Assembly (NCBI RefSeq): GCF_016464425.1
Contig: NZ_JADDKQ010000018.1
Span: 38,073 to 102,072, forward strand
From: Actinotalea solisilvae
Lineage (GTDB): Bacteria > Actinomycetota > Actinomycetes > Actinomycetales > Cellulomonadaceae
Length of the DNA: 64,000 bases
Reading direction: 5' to 3'
Shown here: piece after piece, positions 36,822 to 47,088 of the stretch
Layout of the letters: every line of letters starts with the position of its first letter
Numbering within the stretch: the stretch's first letter is position 1
Position numbers and translations under genes: made by a program
The notes under the pieces: generated by a model
Database searches by the model: none
Seen by the model: only the letters and a program-made list of their open reading frames with translations
What the model was told of the DNA's origin: nothing

Positions 36822-39245
36822 GTGCCCCGTCCCGTCCGCGCCCTGGCCGCCGCCGCGGCGCTGCTGACGCTCGCGGCGGGCCTGCTCGCGTCGCCCGCGG
36901 GCGCGGCCGAGGAGCCCGGACCCGAGGACGCGCCCGCGAGCGCCGAGGCCGTCGTCGTCATCGGGACGGCCGGTCTGCGCTGGGACGACGTGCACACGCT
37001 CTCGACGCCCGCGCTGTGGGACGTCTCGCGGCGCGCCGCGATCGGCACGCTCGCGGCGCGCAGCGTCCGGTCCTCCGCCTGCCCCGCCGACGGGTGGCTC
37101 GCGCTCTCGGCGGGGGCGCGCGCCGCGGACCTGCCGGGCGCGGCCTACGGCGAGTGCCGGCGCCTCGTGAACCCGACGGCCGACGGCGGCGTGAGCACGG
37201 TGCGCGGCTGGGCCGACTACGTCGAGTCCGCCTCGCTCGAGGACTACGACCCGCGGCTCGGGCTGCTCGGCGAGACCCTCGCGGAGGCCGGCCGCCCGGC
37301 GGCCGCGATCGGCCCGGGCGCCGCGATCGCCCTCGCGGACCGCGACGGCACCGTGACCGGCGCCTACGCCGCCCGCCCCACGACGACCGCCGCGCTGCGC
37401 GAGGTCGTCGGCACCGCGCTCGACACGGCCGACCTCGTCGTCGTGGACGTCGGCGAGGTCCGCGACACCGGGCGCGCGACCGTCGGGCGCGCCGACCCGG
37501 ACCGGGTGCCCCCGCCCGCGGCGGACGACGACGCCGACGAGCCCGCGCCCACGGGCGAGGAGCCGGCCGGACCCGACGTCATCACCGAGCCCACGCGCCC
37601 GGACCAGGTGCGTCCGGTCGACGACCGCATCGGCGCCGTCCTCGCCGCCGTCGAGGCGAGCGACCGCGAGGTCACGGTCCTGCTCGTGTCGCTCGCCGAC
37701 TCGGGCACGCGCGCCCGGATGCAGCTCGCCGCCGCTCTCGGCCCCGCGCCGGACGGCAGCACCTACGCCGCGTCCCTGCTGGGCTCGCGGTCGACCCGCC
37801 AGCCGGGCATGGTCCAGGCGACCGACGTGACACCCACGGTCCTCGCCTCGCTGGGCCTCCTCGACGAGGCGCCGGGCGGCGCGCTCGTCGGCGCCCCGGT
37901 GCTCCCGGTCGACGGACCGGCGAACGCCAACCAGCGCCTCACCGCGGTGCTCGACATCGACCAGCACTCGGTGGCCGTCCGCCCGCTGACGCCGCGCTTC
38001 TACACGCTCCTCATCGTCGCGAACCTCGTGCTCTACCTGCTCGTGTCGCTCGGCCTCAACGGCCGCTCGCTCGGCGCGCTCGACCGCCTCGCGAACCGTC
38101 GCCCCGGCGGCGTCGCCGCGCGTGTGCTCGACACCGTCCGCTCGCACCCGCGGACCGTGCTGCACGGCCTGCGCGGCGCCGGGGTCGTCGTGGGTGCGCT
38201 GCCGGTGGCCAGCATCCTGGCCAACCTGGTGCCCTGGTGGCGCGCGGGCTCGCCCGCGTGGGCGCTGACCGGCGTCATCGTCGGCTGGATCGCGGTGGTC
38301 GCCGCACTCGCGCTGCTCCCGCGCTGGCGCCGGCCCGTGCTCGCCCCGGCGGGCGTCGTCGCGGGGGTCACGGCCCTCGTCATCGCCGTCGACATCGTGC
38401 TCGGCGCGCCGCTGCAGGTGTCCGCGCCGATGGGCGTGCAGCCCGTCGTCGCGGGACGGTTCTACGGCTTCAACAACACCGCGTTCTCGCTCTTCGCCGC
38501 GGCGACCCTGCTGAGCGCGCTCGTGCTGGCCGACCCGCTCGTGCGGGCGGGCCGTCGCCGCGCCGCGGCGCTCGTCGTCGCCGTCGTCGGCGTCACCGCG
38601 ACCGTGCTCGACGGCATGCCCGGGCTCGGGAGCGACTTCGGCGGCCCGCCCGCGCTCGTGCCCGGGTTCGCGGTCCTCGCGCTCCTGGCCGCGGGCGTGC
38701 GCCTGTCGTGGTGGCGGCTCGTCGCGGTGCTCGGCGCGGGCGTCGCGGTCGTCTCCGCCTTCGCGGTGCTGGACTGGCTGCGGCCCGCGGACCAGCGCAC
38801 GCACCTCGGCCGGTTCGTCGACACCGTGCTCGACGGCGGCCTGGGCGGCGTCGTCGCGCGCAAGCTCGCGCAGAACCTCGCCAACCTCGGTGGCACCTGG
38901 CTCACCGTGCTCGCGCTCGCGGGCATCGCCGTCGTCGTGCTCGTGCTGCTGCGGCCGCTGCGCGGCGTCGCGACGGCGCCCGACGGCGGCGCGTTCGGCT
39001 GGCTCTCGGCCGGGGAGCCGCTCTCGGCGCTCGGCACCGAGGCGCCCATGCTGCGCCCCGGCCTCGTGGCGCTCGCGGTGACGCTCGGCATCGGCTTCGC
39101 CGTCAACGACTCGGGCATCGTCATCCCGGCCATCGGCGTCTCGGTCGCGGTGCCCCTGCTGGTCGCGGTGTGCGCCGGCTGGCTGCTCGGCGTCGCGCAG
39201 GGCCGACGGGCGGCCGTGCCGGAGCCCGCCCTCAGCCCCGGCTGA
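36822..39245 (+). CDS. Large membrane protein: extracytoplasmic alkaline-phosphatase-like domain + 8-10 TM segments
   Basis: An 807-residue actinobacterial membrane protein with no clear experimental homologue known to me. After a signal peptide (cut near ASPAGAA, residue about 29), residues 45 to about 385 are extracytoplasmic. The stretch VVVIGTAGLRWDDV and STPALWDVSRRAAIGTLAARS resembles alkaline-phosphatase/sulfatase-superfamily domains, though metal ligands are not certain; an acidic Pro-rich stretch breaks it. Residues about 390-790 hold eight to ten membrane helices with the polar helix GRFYGFNNTAFSLFAAA. It starts with GTG at 36822 and converges with the GT2 glycosyltransferase. A cell-envelope role is inferred, nothing more. 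Confidence 0.75.
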   Translation: MPRPVRALAAAAALLTLAAGLLASPAGAAEEPGPEDAPASAEAVVVIGTAGLRWDDVHTLSTPALWDVSRRAAIGTLAARSVRSSACPADGWLALSAGARAADLPGAAYGECRRLVNPTADGGVSTVRGWADYVESASLEDYDPRLGLLGETLAEAGRPAAAIGPGAAIALADRDGTVTGAYAARPTTTAALREVVGTALDTADLVVVDVGEVRDTGRATVGRADPDRVPPPAADDDADEPAPTGEEPAGPDVITEPTRPDQVRPVDDRIGAVLAAVEASDREVTVLLVSLADSGTRARMQLAAALGPAPDGSTYAASLLGSRSTRQPGMVQATDVTPTVLASLGLLDEAPGGALVGAPVLPVDGPANANQRLTAVLDIDQHSVAVRPLTPRFYTLLIVANLVLYLLVSLGLNGRSLGALDRLANRRPGGVAARVLDTVRSHPRTVLHGLRGAGVVVGALPVASILANLVPWWRAGSPAWALTGVIVGWIAVVAALALLPRWRRPVLAPAGVVAGVTALVIAVDIVLGAPLQVSAPMGVQPVVAGRFYGFNNTAFSLFAAATLLSALVLADPLVRAGRRRAAALVVAVVGVTATVLDGMPGLGSDFGGPPALVPGFAVLALLAAGVRLSWWRLVAVLGAGVAVVSAFAVLDWLRPADQRTHLGRFVDTVLDGGLGGVVARKLAQNLANLGGTWLTVLALAGIAVVVLVLLRPLRGVATAPDGGAFGWLSAGEPLSALGTEAPMLRPGLVALAVTLGIGFAVNDSGIVIPAIGVSVAVPLLVAVCAGWLLGVAQGRRAAVPEPALSPG

Positions 39246-39266
39246 GCACGCCCGCGCCGAGCGGCG

Positions 39267-40037
39267 TCAGCCCTGGGCGCGACGGGTCACGCCGCGCACC
39301 GCGCCGCGCACGCGGCGCGCGTTCACGGCGAGCAGCACGTCGCGGTACTGCGCGGCGCGGTGCATCTGCCCGCGCAGGTCCGTCCCGGACGCGCGGTGGC
39401 GCAGGTCGCACGGCACCTCGACAGCGACGAAACCCTTGCTCAGCAGGTCGATCGTCATGCCCGTCTCGACGCCCCAGCCGCGGGCGAGCGGCGTCGCCGC
39501 CTCGAAGGCCTCGCGCGTGAGGCAGCGCATGCCCGAGAGCGGCTGCGTGGGCGTCCAGCCCGTCATCGACTGGATGGACCGGCGCGCGAGCCCGACGACG
39601 ATCCCCCGGCCGCCGGCCCCGGGCTGCGGCGGCAGGAGGGCGATCGACACGTCGGCGGCGCCCTCGAGCACCGGCGGGACCAGGGGCGCGGCGTTGACCG
39701 CGGACTCGCCGAGGTCCCCGTCCAGGAACAGCAGGAGGCGCGCGGGACGGTCCTCGGTGTCCCGCATGGCGACCACCGCGGCGCCCGTCTCCATCGCGGC
39801 GGCCTTGCCGCGGTTGTGCGAGTGACGCACGACGACCGCGCCCGCCTCGCGGGCGACGTGCTGCGTGGCGTCCTCGCTCCCGTCGTCGACCACGAGCACG
39901 AGGTCCACGTGCGGGATGGCGCGCGCCGCCCGCACCGTGGCGGCGATCCGCCGCGACTCGTCCTTCGCAGGGATGACGACCGCGACGCGCTGCTGGGGCG
40001 TGGTCGCCGGCGTCTCGCCTCGGCGTCTGGGGGGCAC
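39267..40037 (-). CDS. Glycosyltransferase family 2 protein
   Basis: A 256-residue GT2 (GT-A fold) enzyme. It opens VAVVIPAKDESRRIAATVRAA and shows the nucleotide-sugar motif DLVLVVDDGSEDAT, the NRGKAAAMETG loop, FLDGDLGES (the DxD metal site) and a later GMRCLTREAFE. The enzyme has no membrane helices and likely transfers sugars to a lipid or wall acceptor. It starts with GTG at 40037. Convergent to the 807-residue membrane protein with only 21 bases between stops; that vicinity suggests a shared envelope role. Confidence 0.88.
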   Translation of the reverse strand: MPPRRRGETPATTPQQRVAVVIPAKDESRRIAATVRAARAIPHVDLVLVVDDGSEDATQHVAREAGAVVVRHSHNRGKAAAMETGAAVVAMRDTEDRPARLLLFLDGDLGESAVNAAPLVPPVLEGAADVSIALLPPQPGAGGRGIVVGLARRSIQSMTGWTPTQPLSGMRCLTREAFEAATPLARGWGVETGMTIDLLSKGFVAVEVPCDLRHRASGTDLRGQMHRAAQYRDVLLAVNARRVRGAVRGVTRRAQG

Positions 40038-40150
40038 CTGTCCACCTTATAGACGGATCGACGGCGCGTCATCGGCGCGCCAGGTCCTGGTCAACGGCGG
40101 GTCATCCCGCCGTCGGTGTCCGTGCGCGCCCCCCGCGCGCACGGGCCGGT

Positions 40151-40990
40151 TCAGCGCAGCGTGAGCTGGCGGGCGACGAGGCCCGCCCGCGCGCGGCGCT
40201 CGTTCGCGTCCAGCGGGCCGGTCACCGCGAGCGCCTCGGACAGCCGCTCGCCGAGCTCGCGCACGGGCTGCTCGAGCTCGGCGGGCTCGGTGCCGAACTC
40301 GAGGTCCCACACGGGCACGAGGATCCCGCACGAGCGGAAGGCCCCGATGAACTTGCCCACCTCGCCGTCGTCCCCGAGGCCCGAGCGGCGCTGGGCGTGC
40401 AGGCGGGCGAGCGCGTCGAGGAAGTCCTGCTCGTCGTGCGGCATCGCCCAGCGCAGGTACTCGCGGTCCCCCATGCGCGCCCAGTAGGCGGCGTCGACGG
40501 ACGTGAGGCGCTGCGTCGGGACGATCGTCTCGTTCATGCGCTCGAGCGACGCGACGACCTCGGGCGTCAGCTCGGCGTCGGCCGAGGTCCAGTAGTCGAA
40601 GCCCTCGTGGACCGTGACCTCGAAGGGCACGGACAGGTCGAGGACGTCCTGCAGGCGCGGGCCGGGCTCGGGCAGCGGCGCCGAGGTGATCGGGGTGCCG
40701 GGCTTCAGCTCGAGCGCCCGGAGGAGCAGCGCCGCGAGGTCGCGCGACGCGTCCCCCGACCCGGCGTGCTGCTGGAGCGCCAGCATGATCGTCCCGTCGC
40801 CGCGGTGGAGCGCGGGCCACGCCATCGGCAGCACGGTCGTCACCGTGACGTCGCGCGCGCCGTGCTCCTTCGTCGTGCGCGCGGTCGCGGTCGCCGCGGG
40901 GACCACCTCGCGCATCGCGACCCAGTCGGGCTCCCCCGGGAGCCCCTCGAAGGGGCGCAGCACGAACTCGACGGTTGCTCTCCTGGCCAT
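40151..40990 (-). CDS. DUF5926 family protein
   Basis: A 279-residue soluble protein of the actinobacterial DUF5926 family: [31 protein letters not shown] near the start, [18 protein letters not shown] in the middle, and [22 protein letters not shown] near the end. No catalytic motif is recognised and no function is assigned. It starts with ATG at 40990 and is divergent from pgm with 67 bases between, so the two promoters overlap. Confidence 0.75.
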   Translation of the reverse strand: MARRATVEFVLRPFEGLPGEPDWVAMREVVPAATATARTTKEHGARDVTVTTVLPMAWPALHRGDGTIMLALQQHAGSGDASRDLAALLLRALELKPGTPITSAPLPEPGPRLQDVLDLSVPFEVTVHEGFDYWTSADAELTPEVVASLERMNETIVPTQRLTSVDAAYWARMGDREYLRWAMPHDEQDFLDALARLHAQRRSGLGDDGEVGKFIGAFRSCGILVPVWDLEFGTEPAELEQPVRELGERLSEALAVTGPLDANERRARAGLVARQLTLR

Positions 40991-41057
40991 GGCCGACGAG
41001 CCTACCGGCGGTCCGCACCCCGTGCGTCGGGAGGGCGCTCGGTGCGAGGATCGCCCC

Positions 41058-42776
41058 ATGCACCCGCGCGCCGGAACGCCCGCCCTGCCCGAGGACCTCA
41101 TCGACACCGACGCCGTCGTCGGCGCGTACTACGACCGCACCCCGGACGTCGCCGACCCCGCCCAGCAGGTGGCGTTCGGGACGTCGGGCCACCGCGGCTC
41201 GAGCCTCGACTCGGCGTTCAACGAGGCGCACATCGTGGCCATCACGGCCGCCATCGTCGAGTACCGGCGCAGCCAGGGCACCGACGGACCGCTCTTCCTC
41301 GGCCGCGACACCCACGCGCTCTCCCTGCCCGCCTGGCAGACGGCCCTCGAGGTCCTCGCCGCCGCCGAGGTCGAGGTGCACGTCGACGCGCGCGACGGGT
41401 TCACGCCGACGCCCGCGGTCTCGCACGCGATCCTGCTGCACAACGGCGCGGGCACCGGGCAGGGCGTCCGGGTCGGCACGGGCGGACCGGGCAACGGCAG
41501 CTCCGCCGGCACGGGCCTCGCGGACGGCATCGTCGTGACGCCCTCGCACAACCCCCCGCGCGACGGCGGCTTCAAGTACAACCCGCCGCACGGCGGTCCC
41601 GCGGGCTCGGACGCGACCGGCTGGATCGCCGACCGCGCCAACGAGCTGCTCCGCCAGGGCCTCGCGGGCATCCGGCGCGTCCAGCTCGACGCGGCGCTCG
41701 CGGCGCCGACGACGCGCAGGCACGACTTCATGTCCGCCTACGTCGCGGACCTGCCGAACGTGCTCGACATCGACCTCATCCGCAGCAGCGGGGTCCGCAT
41801 CGGCGCCGACCCCCTGGGCGGCGCGGCGGTCGAGTACTGGGGCGAGATCGCCGAGCGGCACGGCCTGGACCTCACCGTGGTCAACCCGCGCGTCGACCCG
41901 CGGTGGTCCTTCATGACGCTCGACTGGGACGGCAAGATCCGGATGGACTGCTCGTCGCCGTCGGCCATGGCGTCGCTCGTGCAGGCGATGCAGCGGACGG
42001 ACGAGGACGGCTCGACGCCGTTCGACGTCGCGACGGGCAACGACGCCGACGCCGACCGGCACGGCATCGTCACGCCCGACGCGGGCCTCATGAACCCCAA
42101 CCACTACCTCGCGGTCGCCATCAGCTACCTCTACGGCGGCGCGCGCCCGGGGTGGGGCCCGGAGGCCGCGATCGGCAAGACGCTCGTCTCGTCCGCGCTC
42201 ATCGACCGGGTCGCGGCCGACCTCGGCCGGCGGCTGCTCGAGGTGCCCGTGGGCTTCAAGTGGTTCGTGCCCGGGCTGCTCGACGGCTCGGTCGGGTTCG
42301 GCGGCGAGGAGTCGGCGGGCGCGTCCTTCCTGCGCCACGACGGCACGGTGTGGTCCACGGACAAGGACGGCATCCTCCTCGCGCTCCTGGCGTCCGAGAT
42401 CACGGCCCGGACGGGCCACTCGCCGTCCCAGCTCCACCGCCGGCTCGTCGAGCGGCACGGCGAGTCCTGGTACGCGCGCGTCGACGCGCCCGCCACGCGC
42501 GAGCAGAAGACGGCGCTGGGGTCGCTGCGACCCGAGCAGGTCACCGCGGAGACGCTCGCGGGCGAGCCGATCACGGGGCGGCTCGTCGAGGCCCCCGGCA
42601 ACGGCGCGCCGATCGGCGGGCTCAAGGTCACGACGCCGAACGCGTGGTTCGCCGCGCGCCCGTCGGGCACCGAGGACGTCTACAAGGTCTACGCCGAGTC
42701 GTTCGTCTCGGCCGAGCACCTGGCGCAGGTGCAGGCGGCGGCGCAGGAGCTGGTGACCCAGACGCTCGGCGCCTGA
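41058..42776 (+). CDS. pgm: Phosphoglucomutase (alpha-D-glucose phosphate-specific)
   Basis: A 572-residue enzyme interconverting glucose-1-phosphate and glucose-6-phosphate, linking glycogen and wall precursors to glycolysis. The phosphoserine loop is [19 protein letters not shown]; metal-binding Asp residues lie in [12 protein letters not shown]; sugar-binding GFGGEESAG and phosphate-binding [13 protein letters not shown] follow. Compared with E. coli Pgm there is an extra Gly/Thr/Ser-rich insert of about 24 residues (about 130-153) just before the phosphoserine loop. It starts with ATG at 41058 with GAGGA upstream. Confidence 0.96.
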   Translation: MHPRAGTPALPEDLIDTDAVVGAYYDRTPDVADPAQQVAFGTSGHRGSSLDSAFNEAHIVAITAAIVEYRRSQGTDGPLFLGRDTHALSLPAWQTALEVLAAAEVEVHVDARDGFTPTPAVSHAILLHNGAGTGQGVRVGTGGPGNGSSAGTGLADGIVVTPSHNPPRDGGFKYNPPHGGPAGSDATGWIADRANELLRQGLAGIRRVQLDAALAAPTTRRHDFMSAYVADLPNVLDIDLIRSSGVRIGADPLGGAAVEYWGEIAERHGLDLTVVNPRVDPRWSFMTLDWDGKIRMDCSSPSAMASLVQAMQRTDEDGSTPFDVATGNDADADRHGIVTPDAGLMNPNHYLAVAISYLYGGARPGWGPEAAIGKTLVSSALIDRVAADLGRRLLEVPVGFKWFVPGLLDGSVGFGGEESAGASFLRHDGTVWSTDKDGILLALLASEITARTGHSPSQLHRRLVERHGESWYARVDAPATREQKTALGSLRPEQVTAETLAGEPITGRLVEAPGNGAPIGGLKVTTPNAWFAARPSGTEDVYKVYAESFVSAEHLAQVQAAAQELVTQTLGA

Positions 42777-42821
42777 GCGATCGCCCGCCGCAGCCGCCCG
42801 CCGGCACGGCGACGGCGCGGC

Positions 42822-45548
42822 TCAGCGCCGCGCGGCGACCCGCAGGCTCTCGTGGAACTGCTCCGCGGGCACGGGGCGCGACCACAGGTACCCCTGACCG
42901 GTCGGGCAGCCGAGCATGCGCAGCGCCTGCGCCTGCTCCTCGGTCTCCACGCCCTCCGCGACGAGCTCGAGCGCGAGCGAGTCGCTGAGCCGCACGAGGG
43001 TCGTGACGATCGCCTGGCTCCGCACGTCGTCGAGCATGGCCGCGACGAACCTGCGGTCCACCTTGATCATCGAGATGGGCAGCTCCGTGATGCGCGTCAG
43101 CGGGCTGTAGCCGGTGCCGAAGTCGTCCGCGGCGAGCCCGATGCCGGCGCGCCGCAGCGAGGCGAGGTCGGCGAGCAGCGCGTCGCTCACCGTGTCGAGC
43201 TGGGTCTCCGTGAACTCGAGCACCAGCCGGCCCGGCTCGAGGCCCGTCTCGACGAGCACCGCCTGGACGACCTCGACGAAGCCGGGGACCTCGAGCTGGC
43301 GCGCCGAGACGTTGACGTGGATCACGGGAGCCTCGCCGGACGCGCCCTCGGGCCACGCCGCCGCGAGCGCGCAGGAGCGGCGCAGCACCCACGTCCCGAG
43401 CTCGGGCATGAGCCCGGACGTCTCGACGACGTCGAGCCACTCGTCGGGCCCGAGCAGCCCGCGCTCCGGGTGGTGCCACCGCACGAGCGCCTCGGCCGCG
43501 ACCGTGCGACCGTCGCGCAGGTCCACCACGGGCTGCATGAAGACGTCGAGCTCGCCGCGCTCCAGGGCGCGGCGGACCTCGGCCTCGATCCGCACGGCGC
43601 GCACCGCGCGCGCCCGGTGCTCGTCCGAGAAGAGCACCGCGCGCCGCTTCCCCTCGCGCTTCGCGGCGTACATCGCGGCGTCGGCGTCGCGCAGGAGCCC
43701 GTCGGCGGTCCCTCCGGGGCCGCCCCACGCGATCCCGATGCTCGCGCCGAGCGTGAAGCTGTGACCCGGCACGACGACCGGCGGCGCGAGCGCGTCGAGC
43801 ACCGCGGCCGCCAGCTCCTCGGCCTCGGCCGCACCGGACGCGCGGGGACGCAGGACGACGAACTCGTCGCCGCCCAGCCGGGCGGCGAGGTCGCCCGGGC
43901 CGAGCACGCGCTCGACGCGCCGGGCGATCTCCACGAGCACGCGGTCGCCCTCGGTGTGGCCGGCGGAGTCGTTGACGTCCTTGAAGTCGTCGAGGTCGCA
44001 GAACAGGACGGCCGTGCCCACACCGTCCGGGCCGCCCACGCCACCCGGGCCGGGCGCGCCGCGGCCGCTGGAGCCGTCGGCGCCGCCGCCGGGCAGCGCG
44101 GCGAGCGCCTCGTCGATCCGCTCGCGCAGGTGGGTGCGGTTGCTGAGCCCCGTGAGGCCGTCCTGACGGGCCTGCGCGGTGAGCCTCTCCTCGGCCGCGC
44201 GCCGGGCGGTGACGTCGACCATCTGGGCGACGAAGAGGTCCTCGCCCGCGCTCTGCGCGAGCGGGGAGAGCGCGACCTCGACCCACCGCGATCCCCGCGC
44301 GCCCCGGAGCGCGACCTCGCCGTGCCAGCCGTCGAGCGAGCCCGTGCGCATCTCGTCGGTGCGCCGCGCGAGCTCGCGCCGGTCGTCGTCGTCCAGGAGG
44401 GCCGTCCAGGAGGTCCCCGTGAGGTCGTCGCGCGCCAGCATGCGCCGTGCGACCTCGTTGAGCTCGACGACGTCGAGCCCGTCACCGTCGTGGGCGCCCG
44501 GCTCGTCGGCGTGCGCGTGGGCCGGCGCGGCCGCGCAGCCCCGGAGCAGGACCATGCCGAGCAGCGCGTCCGTGAAGCCCTGCCGGTAGAGGCGCTCGCT
44601 CGCCGCGACGCGCTCGAGGGCGGCGCGGCGCTGCGCGACGCTCACCGCGAGGGGCACGGTCACGAGCGCGCACACGAGCAGGAAGGACTGGACCATGGAC
44701 GCGCGCAGCACGGTCTCCCCGCCGAGCTGGGGGACGAACGGACCGCCGTCGTACCGGCTGAACCACGTGATCACGACGGCGACGAGGACCAGCTGGGCCC
44801 CCACGGTCCGCACACCGAGGCGGAGCGCACCCCACACGAGGAACGGCACGACGAGGAACGACAGGGGCAGGTCCTGCTGCGGCGCGAACGTGAGCAGCAG
44901 GACGACCGTCAGGGTCGCCCACTGGAGCAGCCGCTCGACGAGCGTGCCCGCCGAGCGCACCGCGAGCACGCTCAGCCCCAGCGGCGCGACGACGAGGATC
45001 GCCGCGCCGTGGCTCGTCACCACCGTGCGCGCCGTGAGCCAGAACCCCTCGCCGGTCGTGAGCAGGACCGTGAGCCCGCCCCCGAGGCCCATGACCACGT
45101 TGCCCGCGAGCGTCGCGGCCAGGAGCCGGAAGATGTCCTCGAGGCTCTCGAGGCGCGGTCGCCCGTGCCGCAGCAGCACCGCGGCGACGACGACGGCCTC
45201 GGCCGCGTTGCTCAGGCCGAAGCCGAGGCTCGCGGACCAGGGACGGCCGGCGGCGTAGTTGGCGAGGCCGCTCGCGACGGCCACGACGAGCGCGACCAGC
45301 CAGCGCCGGTCGCGCGGTGCCCACAGGGCCGCGACCGCGGCGAGGCCGGCGGCGGGCCACCACGCGGCGACGCCCGTGTCGGTCGGCGCCAGCTCGACCG
45401 CGACGTAGGCGAGGAGGTAGACGCCGGCCGCGAGCCCGGCGAGGCCCAGCGGTCCGTACCCGACCGCGGGGTCGGGGGGCCGCCGACGTCGCAGGTCCGC
45501 CCGGCCCGGGGCCACGTCGGCGCGCGCGCGGTCCGAGCGCACCTCCAT
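42822..45548 (-). CDS. Membrane GGDEF-EAL protein with MASE1 and PAS domains
   Basis: A 908-residue c-di-GMP turnover protein. Residues about 30-325 hold eight or so membrane helices of MASE1 type. A PAS-like sensor follows (about 345-480), with a GAD-rich spot. The GGDEF domain (about 495-650) has an intact GGDEF motif at about residue 559 but GPGD in place of the RxxD inhibitory site. The EAL domain (about 665-905) keeps AEALVRW, FTETQLD, DDFGTGYS, KVDRRFV and EGVET, so hydrolysis is possible. The start used is ATG at 45548; GTG at 45566 is an alternative. It diverges from the MFS gene and converges with pgm. Confidence 0.9.
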   Translation of the reverse strand: MEVRSDRARADVAPGRADLRRRRPPDPAVGYGPLGLAGLAAGVYLLAYVAVELAPTDTGVAAWWPAAGLAAVAALWAPRDRRWLVALVVAVASGLANYAAGRPWSASLGFGLSNAAEAVVVAAVLLRHGRPRLESLEDIFRLLAATLAGNVVMGLGGGLTVLLTTGEGFWLTARTVVTSHGAAILVVAPLGLSVLAVRSAGTLVERLLQWATLTVVLLLTFAPQQDLPLSFLVVPFLVWGALRLGVRTVGAQLVLVAVVITWFSRYDGGPFVPQLGGETVLRASMVQSFLLVCALVTVPLAVSVAQRRAALERVAASERLYRQGFTDALLGMVLLRGCAAAPAHAHADEPGAHDGDGLDVVELNEVARRMLARDDLTGTSWTALLDDDDRRELARRTDEMRTGSLDGWHGEVALRGARGSRWVEVALSPLAQSAGEDLFVAQMVDVTARRAAEERLTAQARQDGLTGLSNRTHLRERIDEALAALPGGGADGSSGRGAPGPGGVGGPDGVGTAVLFCDLDDFKDVNDSAGHTEGDRVLVEIARRVERVLGPGDLAARLGGDEFVVLRPRASGAAEAEELAAAVLDALAPPVVVPGHSFTLGASIGIAWGGPGGTADGLLRDADAAMYAAKREGKRRAVLFSDEHRARAVRAVRIEAEVRRALERGELDVFMQPVVDLRDGRTVAAEALVRWHHPERGLLGPDEWLDVVETSGLMPELGTWVLRRSCALAAAWPEGASGEAPVIHVNVSARQLEVPGFVEVVQAVLVETGLEPGRLVLEFTETQLDTVSDALLADLASLRRAGIGLAADDFGTGYSPLTRITELPISMIKVDRRFVAAMLDDVRSQAIVTTLVRLSDSLALELVAEGVETEEQAQALRMLGCPTGQGYLWSRPVPAEQFHESLRVAARR

Positions 45549-45669
45549 GACACCCGTGCGACCCACGTCGCCTACCCCCTGTGACTGCCGCGGTGCGCCC
45601 GCGCCCCGGCCGCTCGGCCGTCGGTGCGCTGCATCCTCGCACGCAGAGGCCACCTCGGACGGGCCGGGC

Positions 45670-45700
45670 CGGGGTGAAGTCCCGGCGGGGACGGGGTGAA
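45670..45700. promoter_or_regulatory. Direct repeat CGGGGTGAA, 22-base period
   Basis: The nine bases CGGGGTGAA occur at 45670-45678 and 45692-45700 in the 258-base divergent region between the GGDEF-EAL and MFS genes. The spacing is about two helical turns. A shared operator is possible; nothing else stands out in that region. Confidence 0.35.
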
Positions 45701-45806
45701 TGCCCTCGGGAGTCACAGGTGGGATGACCGGTCCGCACGGGCGGGCCGCCCTGGTCGCGGTGCGAGCCGGCGCACCCTGTCGGCGGGGCCTGGGAGACTG
45801 GTGCCC

Positions 45807-47081
45807 ATGCTCCAGCCGTACCGCGAGGTCTTCGCGCGCCCCGGGGCGGCCGCCTTCTCGGTCGCCGGCGCGATCGCGCGCCTGCCCATGTCGATGGTCG
45901 GCATCGGCATCGTGCTCATGGTCTCCGAGGTCTACGGCTCCTACGGGCTCGCCGGGCGCATCTCCGCGGTCCAGGTCATCACGCACGCGATCTGCTCGCC
46001 CCAGCTCTCGCGCCTCGTCGACCGGTTCGGCCAGGCCCGGGTCATGCGACCCGCGGTCGTGCTCACGGGCGTGGGCATCGCCGGGCTCGTGGGCCTCGCG
46101 CTCGTGCGGGCGGACCCGGCGTGGCTCTACGTCGCCGCCGTCCTCACGGGCGCGGCCGCGGGCTCGATCGGCGCCCTCGTGCGCGCCCGGTGGTCGTACG
46201 TGCTCACCGACCCGCGCGCGGTGCACACCGCCTACTCGCTCGAGTCGGCGGTCGACGAGCTCGTCTTCATCGTCGGCCCCGTGCTCGCGACGCTGCTCGC
46301 GACCGGCGTCCACCCCGTGGCGGGGCTCGTCGTGCCCGTGGTCGCGGTGATCGTGGGCGGGGCGTGGTTCGTCTCGCTGCGCGCCACCGAGCCCCCCGTC
46401 GTCGTCCGCGAGGCCGGGGTGGCGCACCGCAGCGTCATGCGCTCGGGCGGCATGGTCGTGCTCGCCCTCGTCTTCGTGTGCATGGGCTCGATCTTCGGGG
46501 CGACCGACGTCGCGACCGTGGCGTTCGCCGAGGAGCAGGGCAGCAAGGGCACCGCGGGCATCATCCTCGCGGTGTTCGCCGCGGGCTCGCTGCTGTCCGG
46601 CCTCGCGTACGGCGCGCGCCACTGGGTGAGCCCGCTCTGGCGCCGGTTCGCGATCGGCATGGTCGTGCTCGCGGTCGGCGTCTCGCTCTTCTCGGTGGTG
46701 CGGGACCTCGCGGCGCTGGCCGCCGTGATGTTCGTCCTCGGCTTCGCGATCGCCCCGACGATCATCAACGGCAACGGGCTCGTGCAGCAGCTCGTGCCGC
46801 GCGGGCAGCTCACCGAGGGGCTGACGTGGGTCGGGACGTCGCTCGGGGTCGGCGTCTCCTTCGGCTCCTCGATCGCCGGTGCGCAGATCGACCGCGGCGG
46901 GAGCCACGCGGGCTTCCTCGTCGTCATGGTGTCCGGCGCCCTCGCGGTCCTCGCGGTCGCCGCCGCGATCCCCATCCTGCGCCGCGGCGAGGCACGGCAC
47001 GCGCAGGCCGCCGCGCTCGCGGTGCGGGACGACGAGGTTGCCGCCGAGGAGCCCGCGGCTGAGGGGCCCGCGCCCGTCTGA
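45807..47081 (+). CDS. MFS transporter
   Basis: A 424-residue major facilitator with 12 predicted helices in two halves around a central loop at about residues 200-215 (VVVREAGVAHRSVMRSG). The MFS A-motif appears in family form, RLVDRFGQARVMRP, between helices 2 and 3. The C-terminal tail is acidic. Relatives are proton-driven drug or metabolite exporters; the substrate is unknown. The start is ATG at 45807 (an in-frame GTG lies two codons earlier). Confidence 0.88.
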   Translation: MLQPYREVFARPGAAAFSVAGAIARLPMSMVGIGIVLMVSEVYGSYGLAGRISAVQVITHAICSPQLSRLVDRFGQARVMRPAVVLTGVGIAGLVGLALVRADPAWLYVAAVLTGAAAGSIGALVRARWSYVLTDPRAVHTAYSLESAVDELVFIVGPVLATLLATGVHPVAGLVVPVVAVIVGGAWFVSLRATEPPVVVREAGVAHRSVMRSGGMVVLALVFVCMGSIFGATDVATVAFAEEQGSKGTAGIILAVFAAGSLLSGLAYGARHWVSPLWRRFAIGMVVLAVGVSLFSVVRDLAALAAVMFVLGFAIAPTIINGNGLVQQLVPRGQLTEGLTWVGTSLGVGVSFGSSIAGAQIDRGGSHAGFLVVMVSGALAVLAVAAAIPILRRGEARHAQAAALAVRDDEVAAEEPAAEGPAPV

Positions 47082-47088
47082 GCGCCGG

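Noticed and set aside
40397..42988. A plus-strand open frame of 863 codons overlapping pgm
   Set aside because: It is an alternative frame of the well-supported pgm and DUF5926 region with Arg-rich antisense composition.
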